Notes under the pieces: generated by a model
The model's input: only the letters and a program-made list of their open reading frames with translations
What the model was told of the DNA's origin: nothing
Database searches by the model: none
Assembly (NCBI GenBank): GCA_030431335.1
Contig: JAUIJH010000005.1
Location: forward strand, 1 to 64,000
Origin: Alphaproteobacteria bacterium
GTDB taxonomy: Bacteria; Pseudomonadota; Alphaproteobacteria; Rhizobiales; Amorphaceae
Direction of reading: 5' to 3'
DNA length: 64,000 nucleotides
In this document: one piece after another, positions 18,305-26,370 of the stretch
Position numbering within the stretch: position 1 is the first letter of the stretch
How the letters are laid out: the number at the start of each line of letters is the position of its first letter
Program-made: the position numbers and the translations under genes

Positions 18305-19174
18305 ATGGCGAACGTCGCATTCATTGGCCTGGGCGTGATGGGCTACCCGATGGCCGGGCATCTCCAAAAAGGCGGCCACGCCGTGACCGTCTACAATCGC
18401 ACCGCGGCGAAGGCCGATAAATGGGCGGCCGAGTTCGGCGGCACCGCCAAGGCGACGCCCAAGGAGGCGGCCGAGGGCCAGGACTTCGTGTTCTGCTGCG
18501 TCGGCAACGACGACGACCTGCGCTCCGTCACCATCGGTCCCGACGGAGCCTTCCACGCCGTCAAGCCGGGCGCGATCTTCATCGACAACACCACCGCTTC
18601 GGCCTCCGTCGCGCGCGAGTTGCGCGCCGCGGCCGACGAGAAGGGCTTCGGCTTCCTCGATGCGCCGGTGTCGGGCGGCCAGGCCGGTGCCGAAAACGGC
18701 GCGCTCACGGTGATGGTGGGCGGCGACCAGGCGGTGTTCGACCAGGCCAAGCCCGTCATCGATTGCTACGCGCGCATGGTGGGGCTGATGGGCGAGACGG
18801 GCGCCGGCCAGCTCACCAAGATGGTGAACCAGATCTGCATCGCCGGGCTGGTGCAGGGCCTTTCGGAGGGCATCCATTTCGGCAAGGCCGCCGGGCTCGA
18901 CATCGAGAAGGTGATCGGCGTCATCTCCAAGGGCGCGGCGGGCTCCTGGCAGATGGAAAACCGCTGGGAGACCATGAACCGCGGCTTCTACGAGTACGGT
19001 TTCGCGGTGGACTGGATGCGCAAGGACCTCGCCATCTGCCTGGACGAGGCTCGCAGCAACGGGGCGAGCCTGCCGGTCGCCGCGCTGGTGGACCAGTTCT
19101 ATGCCGAGGTGCAGAAAATGGGGGGCAACCGCTTCGACACCTCCAGCCTGCTGGCGCGCCTGCAACGCGACTGA
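18305..19174 (+). CDS. NAD(P)-dependent beta-hydroxyacid dehydrogenase (3-hydroxyisobutyrate dehydrogenase family)
   Basis: A 289-aa oxidoreductase. The Rossmann motif FIGLGVMGYPMAGHL (GxGxxG at 8-13) opens the protein, and DAPVSGGQAGAENGALTVMVGG (119-140) is the substrate-binding signature. The catalytic lysine is K172 in GQLTKMVNQ with N175, and the C-terminal helical domain contains KDLAICLDEA. The family oxidises 3-hydroxyisobutyrate, tartronate semialdehyde, 6-phosphogluconate-like acids or glyoxylate relatives; the substrate here is not determined. It lies 71 bp after the PLP enzyme and is followed by a strong hairpin, so it may close that operon. Confidence 0.92.
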   Translation: MANVAFIGLGVMGYPMAGHLQKGGHAVTVYNRTAAKADKWAAEFGGTAKATPKEAAEGQDFVFCCVGNDDDLRSVTIGPDGAFHAVKPGAIFIDNTTASASVARELRAAADEKGFGFLDAPVSGGQAGAENGALTVMVGGDQAVFDQAKPVIDCYARMVGLMGETGAGQLTKMVNQICIAGLVQGLSEGIHFGKAAGLDIEKVIGVISKGAAGSWQMENRWETMNRGFYEYGFAVDWMRKDLAICLDEARSNGASLPVAALVDQFYAEVQKMGGNRFDTSSLLARLQRD

Positions 19175-19182
19175 GCCTCGCA

Positions 19183-19212
19183 CCCCGGCGGACCCGCCAC
19201 GGCCCGCCGGGG
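19183..19212 (+). terminator. GC-rich hairpin after the hydroxyacid dehydrogenase gene
   Basis: Nine perfect pairs, CCCCGGCGG (19183-19191) with CCGCCGGGG (19204-19212), and a 12-nt loop, beginning 9 bp after the stop codon. There is no U run. It probably ends the 14.8-19.2 kb operon or protects its 3' end. Confidence 0.6.
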
Positions 19213-19313
19213 ACGAACTGTGCCTAACTCGCCGATGCGACGCTTGGGGGCTTGGGTGCGGGCGGCCATGCCGCTAGTGTGCGCCGATTGCCCAATATGA
19301 GAGCAGGAATGCC

Positions 19314-20318
19314 ATGGACGCCTTCGCGAGCGAGCAACCGCCGGTGCGCCACATCCTCTCCTCGTCGCAGTTCGACCGCGCATTCCTCGACTATCTCTAC
19401 ACGCTGACCACGACGATCCGCCGGTTCGACAAGAGCCGCGAGGGGCTCAACTATCTGCGCAGCCTGCTGCCGCACAAGCGGGCCATGCTGTACTTCACGC
19501 AGCCCTCCACGCGCACCTTCCTGTCGTTCCAGTCGGCCTGCCACATCCTCGGCATCACCGCCTCGGAGATCCGCGACGCCTCCACCTCCTCCGAGCGCAA
19601 GGGCGAGAGCGTGGAGGATTCGCTGCGGACCTTTTCCTCCTACGTCGACCTCATCATCATGCGTTCGCCCATCGCGCGGCTGTGCGAGCGGATCGCGACG
19701 ATGCTGGACGAGACGCCGCGCCCGGTGCCCATCATCAATGCCGGCTCGGGGCCGGACGAGCACCCGACGCAGGCGCTCCTCGACATCTACACCCTCGCCC
19801 GCAGCCTGCGGGAGATGGGCGGCATCGAGGGCAAGACCATCTGCATGGTCGGCGACTTGAAGCGCGGCCGCACCGTCCGCTCGCTGGCCCGTCTCCTCAC
19901 CAATTATGACGGCGTGAAGATCCTCTTCGCCTCGCCGCCGTCCTTCCGCATCGCCGACGATCTGCGGCAGGACCTGTCCGCCTCCCGCTTCGATTTCGAG
20001 GAAACGACGGACTTCGCGGGCGCGATCGCCGCCGCCGATGCCATCTACATGACCCGCATCCAGGACGAGTACGAAGGCGACAACGCCGGCGCGCAGGACT
20101 ACCACCGCTACCATCTGCGTGCTGAGCACCTGCCGATGCTGAAGGCCGATTGCGCCATCTTGCACCCGCTGCCACGTCGCGACGAGCTCGACCCGCGGAT
20201 CGACCAGGATCCGCGCGCCAAATACTGGCGCCAGGAGCGCAACGGAATGTGGGTGCGCGTCGCGCTGCTCACGATCCTGTTCGGGATCGACGACCGGGTG
20301 CAGCTGCCGGATCTGTGA
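19314..20318 (+). CDS. pyrB: Aspartate carbamoyltransferase (PyrB-type)
   Basis: A 334-aa transcarbamylase that joins carbamoyl phosphate to aspartate, the committed pyrimidine step. The carbamoyl-phosphate loop is FTQPSTRTFLSFQSA (STRT), then SERKGESVEDSLRTF, HPTQALLDIYTLARS, MTRIQDE and the HPLPRRDELD loop, all of aspartate rather than ornithine type. It is longer than the 305-310 aa common form. No pyrC lies beside it and no regulatory chain gene is seen, so it may be a second or stand-alone ATCase. The ATG at 19314 is preceded by GAGCAGGAAT, an acceptable ribosome binding site. Confidence 0.9.
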   Translation: MDAFASEQPPVRHILSSSQFDRAFLDYLYTLTTTIRRFDKSREGLNYLRSLLPHKRAMLYFTQPSTRTFLSFQSACHILGITASEIRDASTSSERKGESVEDSLRTFSSYVDLIIMRSPIARLCERIATMLDETPRPVPIINAGSGPDEHPTQALLDIYTLARSLREMGGIEGKTICMVGDLKRGRTVRSLARLLTNYDGVKILFASPPSFRIADDLRQDLSASRFDFEETTDFAGAIAAADAIYMTRIQDEYEGDNAGAQDYHRYHLRAEHLPMLKADCAILHPLPRRDELDPRIDQDPRAKYWRQERNGMWVRVALLTILFGIDDRVQLPDL

Positions 20319-20336
20319 CGCCCGACCGGCCGGGCG
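20319..20336. terminator. Compact hairpin between convergent pyrB-like gene and otsA
   Basis: CGCCCG (20319-20324) pairs with CGGGCG (20331-20336) around a 6-nt loop. It fills the 19 bp between the two stop codons almost exactly. There is no U run; it probably serves both strands as a weak terminator or 3' stabiliser. Confidence 0.45.
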
Positions 20337-20337
20337 G

Positions 20338-21744
20338 TTAGCCTTCCTCGGACGGTTCCTCGGGCGGCGAAGCGTGGGTCTCCAGCAGGCGCTCCAGGAA
20401 GATGCGCGCCCAGCTCGACGCCGTGTTGGTCATCACCCCGTGATACAGCGGCTCAAAGCGCTGCTTGCGCTCCGCGAGCGGCATCTGGATCGCCGCGCGC
20501 AACGCCTCGGCCAGTTCGTCGATCGAGTACGGGTTGACGATCAGCGCCTCGCGCATCTCCTCCGCGGCACCAGCAAAGCGCGACAGGACGAGGACGCCAG
20601 GGTCTTCCGGATCCTGCGCGGCGATATATTCCTTGGCGACGAGGTTCATGCCGTCGCGCAGCGGCGTGACGAGGCCGACGGCCGAGCCGCGATAGATACC
20701 GGCCAGAGAACGGCGCGGGAACGAGCGCGTGATGAACTGGATCGGGTTCCAGTCGAGATCGGAAAAACGGCCGTTGATGCGGCCGGACAGGCCCTCCAGG
20801 GTGCGCTGGATCTGCGAGTAGGCGCGCACCTCGGAGCGCGAGGGCGGCGCGATCTGCAGCATCGACACCTCGCCCTTGTGCTCCGGATAAAGCTCCAGCA
20901 GCCGCTCAAAGGCGGAAAAGCGCTGCGGCAGGCCTTTGGAATAGTCGATCCGGTCGACGCCGACGATCTGCTTGCGCTCGTCCAGTTCGTTGCGCACCAG
21001 GGCGAGGCTCTCGGCCCCCTCGTCGCTCTCGGGAAACTTGGAGAAGGCCTCCGCGTCGATGCCGATGGGGAAGGCGGCCGCGTGAACCTTGCGGCCCATC
21101 GCCGAGATGCCGCCATCGGCCTCGCGCACCCCGTCCACTTCCTCGAACAGGTAGCGCTCGAACGCCGCGAGGTGATTGGAGGTCTGGAAGCCCACCTGGT
21201 CGTAGGCGAGCATCGCGTGGACGATCTTCTTGTGGTTCGGGAGCGCCGTCAGGATTTCCGGCACCGGGAAGGGGATGTGCAGGAAGAAGCCGATGGGGCT
21301 TTTGACGCCGGCGTCGCGCAGCATCTCGCCCATCAGGAAGAAATGATAGTCGTGCACCCAGACGATATCGTCGGGCCGCAAGAGCGGCACCAGGCGCGCG
21401 GCGAAGCGCTCGTTGACGCGCCGGTAGCCCTCTTCCAGGCGCCGGTCGAAATCGGTCAGGTCGAGCCGGTAGTGAAGGGTGGGCCAAAGGGCGCGGTTGG
21501 CGAAACCGGCATAGAACTCGTCATAATCGGCCTGGGCGACGTCGATGGTCGCGGTCTGGACGTTGCCCTCTTCGGCAAATCGCAGCGCACCGTAGGAGCC
21601 TTCGTCCGACACCGCACCGGACCAGCCGAACCAGAGGCCCCCGCGGTCGCGCAGCACATCCACCAGCGCGACGGCGAGCCCACCGGCGCGGCCGGTATCA
21701 GACAACGGGCCGACGCGGTTGGAAACGATGACGATGCGACTCAT
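20338..21744 (-). CDS. otsA: Alpha,alpha-trehalose-6-phosphate synthase (UDP-forming), GT20
   Basis: A 468-aa cytoplasmic glycosyltransferase that makes trehalose-6-phosphate from UDP-glucose and glucose-6-phosphate, used as an osmoprotectant. The start MSRIVIVSNRVGPL with following GGLAVAL is the donor loop. DIVWVHDYHFFLMGEML, GFFLHIPFP, VDRIDYSKGLPQRF and GMNLVAKEYIAAQ (the glucose-phosphate and UDP-binding segments) are all present in order. Length is standard. It is the last gene of a minus-strand group otsB, GH15, otsA, separated from the GH15 gene by 39 bp. Confidence 0.97.
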   Translation of the reverse strand: MSRIVIVSNRVGPLSDTGRAGGLAVALVDVLRDRGGLWFGWSGAVSDEGSYGALRFAEEGNVQTATIDVAQADYDEFYAGFANRALWPTLHYRLDLTDFDRRLEEGYRRVNERFAARLVPLLRPDDIVWVHDYHFFLMGEMLRDAGVKSPIGFFLHIPFPVPEILTALPNHKKIVHAMLAYDQVGFQTSNHLAAFERYLFEEVDGVREADGGISAMGRKVHAAAFPIGIDAEAFSKFPESDEGAESLALVRNELDERKQIVGVDRIDYSKGLPQRFSAFERLLELYPEHKGEVSMLQIAPPSRSEVRAYSQIQRTLEGLSGRINGRFSDLDWNPIQFITRSFPRRSLAGIYRGSAVGLVTPLRDGMNLVAKEYIAAQDPEDPGVLVLSRFAGAAEEMREALIVNPYSIDELAEALRAAIQMPLAERKQRFEPLYHGVMTNTASSWARIFLERLLETHASPPEEPSEEG

Positions 21745-21783
21745 TCGCTTGATGCCTCCCCAGGCTTCAACGGCCGGGGCCGC

Positions 21784-23616
21784 CTAGATCACTTTATCCC
21801 AGCGCCGTGACAACCGTACAGCGCCATTAATAATTCCAACCATGGAATACGTCTGCGGAAAATTTCCCCACAACATGCTTGAGGTCGGATCAACGTCTTC
21901 CGATAACAAACCGAGATGATTTCTACATGACAACATGGTTTCGTAGATTTCCCTCGCCTCCTCGCGGCGCTCCATACGTCCCAACGCGTCGATGAACCAG
22001 AACGTGCACACGTTGAACGCGACTTCGGGACGTCCGAAATCATCGGCAGCATTGTAGCGATAGAGGTGATTGCCACGACGCAGCTTTTCGCCGATGCGCT
22101 CCACGGTGGCGACGAAGCGCGGGTCGTGGACGTCGAGGAAACCCACTTCGGCCATCAGAAGAAGCGAGGCATCGAGGTCTTCCCCGCCGAAGCTTTCCAC
22201 AAAGGCACCGACATCCTCGCTCCACGCCTCCTCGCAGATGCGCGCGTGCACCTCGTTGGCCCGCGAGCGCCAATGCTTGGGGCTGAGCCCGAGCTGGTTG
22301 GCGATCTTGGCAAGCCGGTCGAGTGCGGCCCAGCACATCAGCGATGACGAGGTATGAACTCGCGCGCGGGTGCGAAGTTCCCAAATGCCTGCATCGGGTT
22401 GATCGTAAAGCATGTAGGCCCGGTCGCCGATCACCTCGAGATGGCGGAAATCCTCCATCGAGCCCTGCCGCAGGAGCCGCTTGTCGAAGAAGGATTGCGC
22501 CGCCGCCAGCACGATGTTGCCGTAAACGTCGTGCTGGTGATGCTCGTGCGCCTGGTTGCCCACGCGCACCGGCCCCATTCCCATGAAGCCCGGTAGGTCC
22601 GCCATGCTCTCGGTCAATTCGGTCTCGAGCCCGATACCGAACACGGGCTGGATGTGGTCGCCCTTGGTGATGCCGATGATGTCGCGGATATAGGTAAGGT
22701 AGTTCTCCATCGTCTCGAGGTCCGACAGCGCGTTGAGCGCCCGCACGACGAAGAACGCGTCCCGCAGCCAGCAGAAGCGATAGTCCCAGTTGCGCTCCGA
22801 GAAGGGCGCCTCGGGGATCGATGTGGTGACGGCGGCGAGGATCGCGCCCGTCTCCTCGAACATGCAGATCTTGAGGGTGATCGCCGCGCGGATCACCGCC
22901 TCCTGGTAGTCCAGCGGCAGGGCAAGGCGCAGCGACCAGCGCTTCCAGTAGTATTCGGTCTCCTCCTGGAACTCGCGCCCGATGTTGCCGGGACGGTCGG
23001 ACAGCGATTCGTCCGGTCCCAGGAAGAGGTTGATCTCGCGCTCCAGCACGAAGAACGTCTCGTCGCGGATGTAGGTGACGGGCGCGTCGGTGGTGAGGCG
23101 CAGCGCCGTATCGGCGCTGACGAAGCGCACATGGTTGGAGCCGGAGGTGATCTGCGGCCGCGTCGCCCCCCAGTCGAAGCGTGGGCGCAGGATGATCCGC
23201 GCCCGCGGCCGGCCCGACACGGGGCGCATCCGGCGCACGATCTGGGCCGGGCGGAAGACGCGGCCGCGGCGCAGGAAGCGCGGCGCGAAATCGTCGATCT
23301 CCAGCGCCGAGCCGTCGGTGGCGATCAGGCGGGTGCGCAGGATCGCGGTGTTTTCGATGTAGTGCTGCTCGGAGTGCGAGAAATTCTCGATCTCGATGGA
23401 GAAGGCGCCGTCTTCCGGTTCGTTGCGGCTGCCGAGCAGGTTGTGGAAGATCGGGTCACCGTCCGGGCGCGGCAGGCACCACCAGACGATGCGGCCGGTA
23501 TCGTTGACAAGGGCATTGATCGAGCAGTTGCCGATGATGCCGAGCGCCATCGTGTTCGTGCGATGGTCCATGTCTTTGGCGAGTGTGCGCTGGGCGCGGC
23601 GTTTTGCAGTCGTCAT
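21784..23616 (-). CDS. Glycoside hydrolase family 15 protein (glucoamylase/trehalase-like)
   Basis: A 610-aa GH15 enzyme. An N-terminal beta domain (about residues 20-270, IIGNCSINALVNDTGRIVWW) precedes an alpha/alpha barrel with WDYRFCWLRDAFFVVRALN, the substrate-pocket motif, and later GIWELRTRARVHTSSSLMCW. Family members hydrolyse alpha-glucosidic bonds in glucans, and actinobacterial homologues act as trehalases. Its place between otsB and otsA suggests trehalose turnover, or removal of glucose polymers feeding trehalose synthesis. The start is fixed by an ATGA overlap with otsB. The last ~100 codons are unusually AT-rich (29 and 26 G+C per 60 bases at 21841-21960) compared with about 38 per 60 near 22450, hinting at a recombined 3' end. 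Confidence 0.93.
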   Translation of the reverse strand: MTTAKRRAQRTLAKDMDHRTNTMALGIIGNCSINALVNDTGRIVWWCLPRPDGDPIFHNLLGSRNEPEDGAFSIEIENFSHSEQHYIENTAILRTRLIATDGSALEIDDFAPRFLRRGRVFRPAQIVRRMRPVSGRPRARIILRPRFDWGATRPQITSGSNHVRFVSADTALRLTTDAPVTYIRDETFFVLEREINLFLGPDESLSDRPGNIGREFQEETEYYWKRWSLRLALPLDYQEAVIRAAITLKICMFEETGAILAAVTTSIPEAPFSERNWDYRFCWLRDAFFVVRALNALSDLETMENYLTYIRDIIGITKGDHIQPVFGIGLETELTESMADLPGFMGMGPVRVGNQAHEHHQHDVYGNIVLAAAQSFFDKRLLRQGSMEDFRHLEVIGDRAYMLYDQPDAGIWELRTRARVHTSSSLMCWAALDRLAKIANQLGLSPKHWRSRANEVHARICEEAWSEDVGAFVESFGGEDLDASLLLMAEVGFLDVHDPRFVATVERIGEKLRRGNHLYRYNAADDFGRPEVAFNVCTFWFIDALGRMERREEAREIYETMLSCRNHLGLLSEDVDPTSSMLWGNFPQTYSMVGIINGAVRLSRRWDKVI

Positions 23617-24335
23617 GGGCGGTTGGCCACCTCCGTCAGATACGCGTGGACGGCCGGCACATCCGGCAGGCGGTAGCGCGCGATGCTCGGTCCCTCCCCC
23701 ACCTTGATGCCGAAGCCGCCGAGATCGTGCGCAGCGCGCATGCCGTCTTCGTCGGTCACGTCGTCGCCAATGAAGACCGGCGTACGCCCCGCGAAAGGTG
23801 GGCCCGCCATGAAAGCCCGCACCGACGTCCCCTTGTCGATGCCGCGCCCCTTGGCCTCCACCACCATCTTGCCCTCGATGAGGTGGAGGGCGGGCAGATC
23901 GGCGACCAGCGCCTTCATCTTGTCCTTCACCGTCGCTTCGAGGTGCGGCGCGGCGCGGTAGTGGACCGCGAGCCCCGCGCCCTTGTCCTCCATCACCACG
24001 CCGTCGGTGAGACCGTCCCAGCCCTCGATGCGCGCCCGCAATTCGGCGATCTCGTCGGGCGGGGGGGAGTGGCTGAGGGCGGCGCCGGGCGTGGCGCGGC
24101 GCTCCAGCCCATGCATGCCGGCAGCGGCGACGGGGATCGCCAGGAAGCTGTCGATATCGTCGACCTTGCGGCCGGAGACCACCGCCAAGGCGCCGCCCGT
24201 CTGGGCGAGCAGCGACTGGAACAGGCGCGGCAGGCCGTCGGCGACGACGATCTTGTCCGGCTCGGCGGCGATCTCGACGAGGGTGCCGTCGAAATCGAGG
24301 AAGAGCGCCGGGCGGTCCGGCACGGGTGGCATCAT
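23613..24335 (-). CDS. otsB: Trehalose-6-phosphate phosphatase
   Basis: A 240-aa HAD-superfamily phosphatase that removes phosphate from trehalose-6-phosphate. HAD motif I is LFLDFDGTLVEIA with nucleophile D14 and D16. Motif II lies in LAVVSGRKVDDID, and the C-terminal FIGDDVTDEDGM supplies the Mg-binding aspartates. The cap region AGMHGLERR is also typical. The ATG at 24335 (followed by a second ATG) was chosen because upstream sequence is Pro/Arg-rich and non-family. It is the first gene of the trehalose group; otsB is the donor of the ATGA overlap with the GH15 gene. Confidence 0.94.
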   Translation of the reverse strand: MMPPVPDRPALFLDFDGTLVEIAAEPDKIVVADGLPRLFQSLLAQTGGALAVVSGRKVDDIDSFLAIPVAAAGMHGLERRATPGAALSHSPPPDEIAELRARIEGWDGLTDGVVMEDKGAGLAVHYRAAPHLEATVKDKMKALVADLPALHLIEGKMVVEAKGRGIDKGTSVRAFMAGPPFAGRTPVFIGDDVTDEDGMRAAHDLGGFGIKVGEGPSIARYRLPDVPAVHAYLTEVANRP

Positions 24336-24460
24336 GAAACTGTCCAGCGGTCCTAGAGGCGGGGGCGAAGCAAGACGTGCACCATGCGGCCCGGCCACGC
24401 AACCGCAACAGCCACGCGCAGCGCCGCTAACGGCCCCGGGCAGGTCCGGCATGACATGCC

Positions 24461-25180
24461 TCAATGGCCCGGGCGTGGTCTCCGGTCCGGCGCCTTGCAC
24501 AGATCGTAGATGACGCAAGCTTCGCACAACGGACGCCGCGCCTTGCACACATGCCGGCCGTGCAGGATGAGCCAATGGTGCGCATCGTGCTTGAAGCGCG
24601 CGGGGGTCACCTTCTCCAGCACCGCCTCCACCTCGTCGGGCGTGCGGCCGGGCGCGAGGCCGAGCCGGTTGCCGATGCGGAAGATGTGCGTGTCCACCGC
24701 GATGGTCGGCTCGCCGAAGGCGACGTTGAGCACCACGTTGGCCGTCTTGCGCCCCACGCCCGGCAGCGCCTCCAGCGCCGCGCGGTTCGCCGGCACCTCC
24801 CCGCCGTGCTCACGCACCAGCGCTTTGGACAGCGCGATCACGTTCTTCGCCTTGGTGTTGAACAGGCCGATGGTCTTGATGAAGTCCCGAACCCTGGTTT
24901 CGCCGAGCGCCACCATCTTCTGCGGCGTGTCGGCCACGGCGAACAGGCCGCGCGTCGCCTTGTTGACGCCCGCGTCCGTCGCCTGCGCCGACAGCGCGAC
25001 CGCCACCAGCAGCGTGTAGGGATTGACGTACTCGAGTTCGCTCTTCGGCTCGGGCAGCGCCGCGGCGAGGCGGGCAAAAAGCGCCTCGGCCTCGGCGCGC
25101 GTGTAGCGCGAGCGCCTAAGGGTTTTCGGCTTCAGGGGAGCTGCCCGGGGGGCCGGCACGCTCGCTTTGGCGTCGCTCAC
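24461..25180 (-). CDS. nth: Endonuclease III (DNA glycosylase/AP lyase)
   Basis: A 239-aa base-excision repair enzyme that removes oxidised pyrimidines and cuts abasic sites. The helix-hairpin-helix is LPGVGRKTANVVLNVAFG with the catalytic lysine, and the catalytic aspartate lies in TIAVDTHIFRI. A [4Fe-4S] cluster is indicated by four cysteines spaced C-x6-C-x2-C-x5-C in HVCKARRPLCEACVIYDLC. The N-terminal 30 residues are a basic Pro/Ala extension. The GTG at 25180 forms GTGA with the preceding stop and was preferred over a start at 25201. Confidence 0.97.
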   Translation of the reverse strand: MSDAKASVPAPRAAPLKPKTLRRSRYTRAEAEALFARLAAALPEPKSELEYVNPYTLLVAVALSAQATDAGVNKATRGLFAVADTPQKMVALGETRVRDFIKTIGLFNTKAKNVIALSKALVREHGGEVPANRAALEALPGVGRKTANVVLNVAFGEPTIAVDTHIFRIGNRLGLAPGRTPDEVEAVLEKVTPARFKHDAHHWLILHGRHVCKARRPLCEACVIYDLCKAPDRRPRPGH

Positions 25181-26370
25181 TGCAAAAAGGTCTCGTCCCA
25201 CACGCGTTCGATGACATCGGTCCAGGACGCATGAGGCTCCGGCAGGGTCGGCGCGTCAACCCGAACGGCGGCGGGGAAGGCGGCGGCCTCGCCCGGCTCG
25301 AGCTTGTCCACATCGATGACGGCGGGGTCGCCCCAGATCTGCGGGTCGGCCTTGCGCGCCTGCGCCTCGGGCGACAGCAGGAAGTTGGCCACCACCAGCG
25401 CTCCCGCCTTGTCGCCCGCATCGTGCGGAATGGCGACGAAGTGGACGTTGCCGATGGTGCCGGTGGCGAATGCGGCCACGGCGACGGTATCGGGCAGAAG
25501 GCCGTCCTTGATGGCAGCGGCGGCGTCGCTCGGGTTGTGCGTCAGCGCCAGCAGGATCTCGCCGTCGGCGAAAAGCCGGCGCAAATCGGCGACGCCTTGC
25601 GGAAAAACCTCGCCCGAGCGCCACAGATGGGGATGCAGACGCCGCAGCAGCGGGATGAGGTGGGCGCGCACGAGGTCGGCCGCATCGGGGCCGGCGGGGG
25701 CGTAGAGCACCGACTTGTCCGGCACCGTCTCGATCAGGAGCTGCTTCAGGAAGCCTGTGCCCAGGAAATCCGGCGGCTGCGGATAGGTGAAGCGGCCCGG
25801 GTTGGCCTTGGCGAAGGCGACCAGCTCGTCCAGCGAGTGGGGCGGGTCAGTGCGTGCGCCGTCGAACATGAAGACGAGCTGCGCGCGGCCCCAGGGCGCC
25901 TCGGTCCCCTCGACGGGCACGCCGAAATCGGTCTGCACGGCGGCGCCGTAGCGCTCCAGATCGACCAGCTGCCAGTTGGGCAGCTTTTCGGCCCACGCAC
26001 CGCCCAGCAGCAGGCCGTTCTCTTTCATGGCGACGAAATTCTCGCCGTTGATCCAGATGAGGTCGACCGCGCCGCCATCGGCCTGGCCGGCCACGGCGGC
26101 GGCGCGCACGCGGCTCACCGCCTCGGCCGTATCGGCGAGCTTCACCTGGCGCAGCGTGACGCCGTAGCGCTCGGCCACCGCCTCGCCCACCCAGGCGATA
26201 TAGTCGTTGATGTGGCTCTCCCCGCCCCAGGCGTACCAGTCGACGCTCTGGCCGCGGGCGGCGGCCTCGACGGCCGCCCAGTCGGCGACGTCGGGCACGG
26301 GATCTGCCCGAAGCGGAGCGGCAAACAGGACCGCGGCCGCGAGCGCGGCGGCTATGCGCACCGCCACCAT
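25177..26370 (-). CDS. YnjB-type ABC transporter substrate-binding protein (orphan)
   Basis: A 397-aa exported protein with signal peptide (residues 1-22, AAPLRAD). The mature part begins with WYAWGGESHINDYIAWVGEAVAERYG and continues with AVDLIWINGENFVAMKENGLL and PWGRAQLVFMFD, all features of the YnjB/thiamine-spermidine-like binding proteins (SBP family with extracellular solute-binding fold). In E. coli ynjB is followed by ynjC permease and ynjD ATPase, but here neither is present. Instead the gene is coupled to dsbD (1-nt TGATG overlap) and to nth (GTGA). Its ligand is unknown, and a role with the DsbD redox system is conceivable but unproven. Confidence 0.88.
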   Translation of the reverse strand: MVAVRIAAALAAAVLFAAPLRADPVPDVADWAAVEAAARGQSVDWYAWGGESHINDYIAWVGEAVAERYGVTLRQVKLADTAEAVSRVRAAAVAGQADGGAVDLIWINGENFVAMKENGLLLGGAWAEKLPNWQLVDLERYGAAVQTDFGVPVEGTEAPWGRAQLVFMFDGARTDPPHSLDELVAFAKANPGRFTYPQPPDFLGTGFLKQLLIETVPDKSVLYAPAGPDAADLVRAHLIPLLRRLHPHLWRSGEVFPQGVADLRRLFADGEILLALTHNPSDAAAAIKDGLLPDTVAVAAFATGTIGNVHFVAIPHDAGDKAGALVVANFLLSPEAQARKADPQIWGDPAVIDVDKLEPGEAAAFPAAVRVDAPTLPEPHASWTDVIERVWDETFLQ

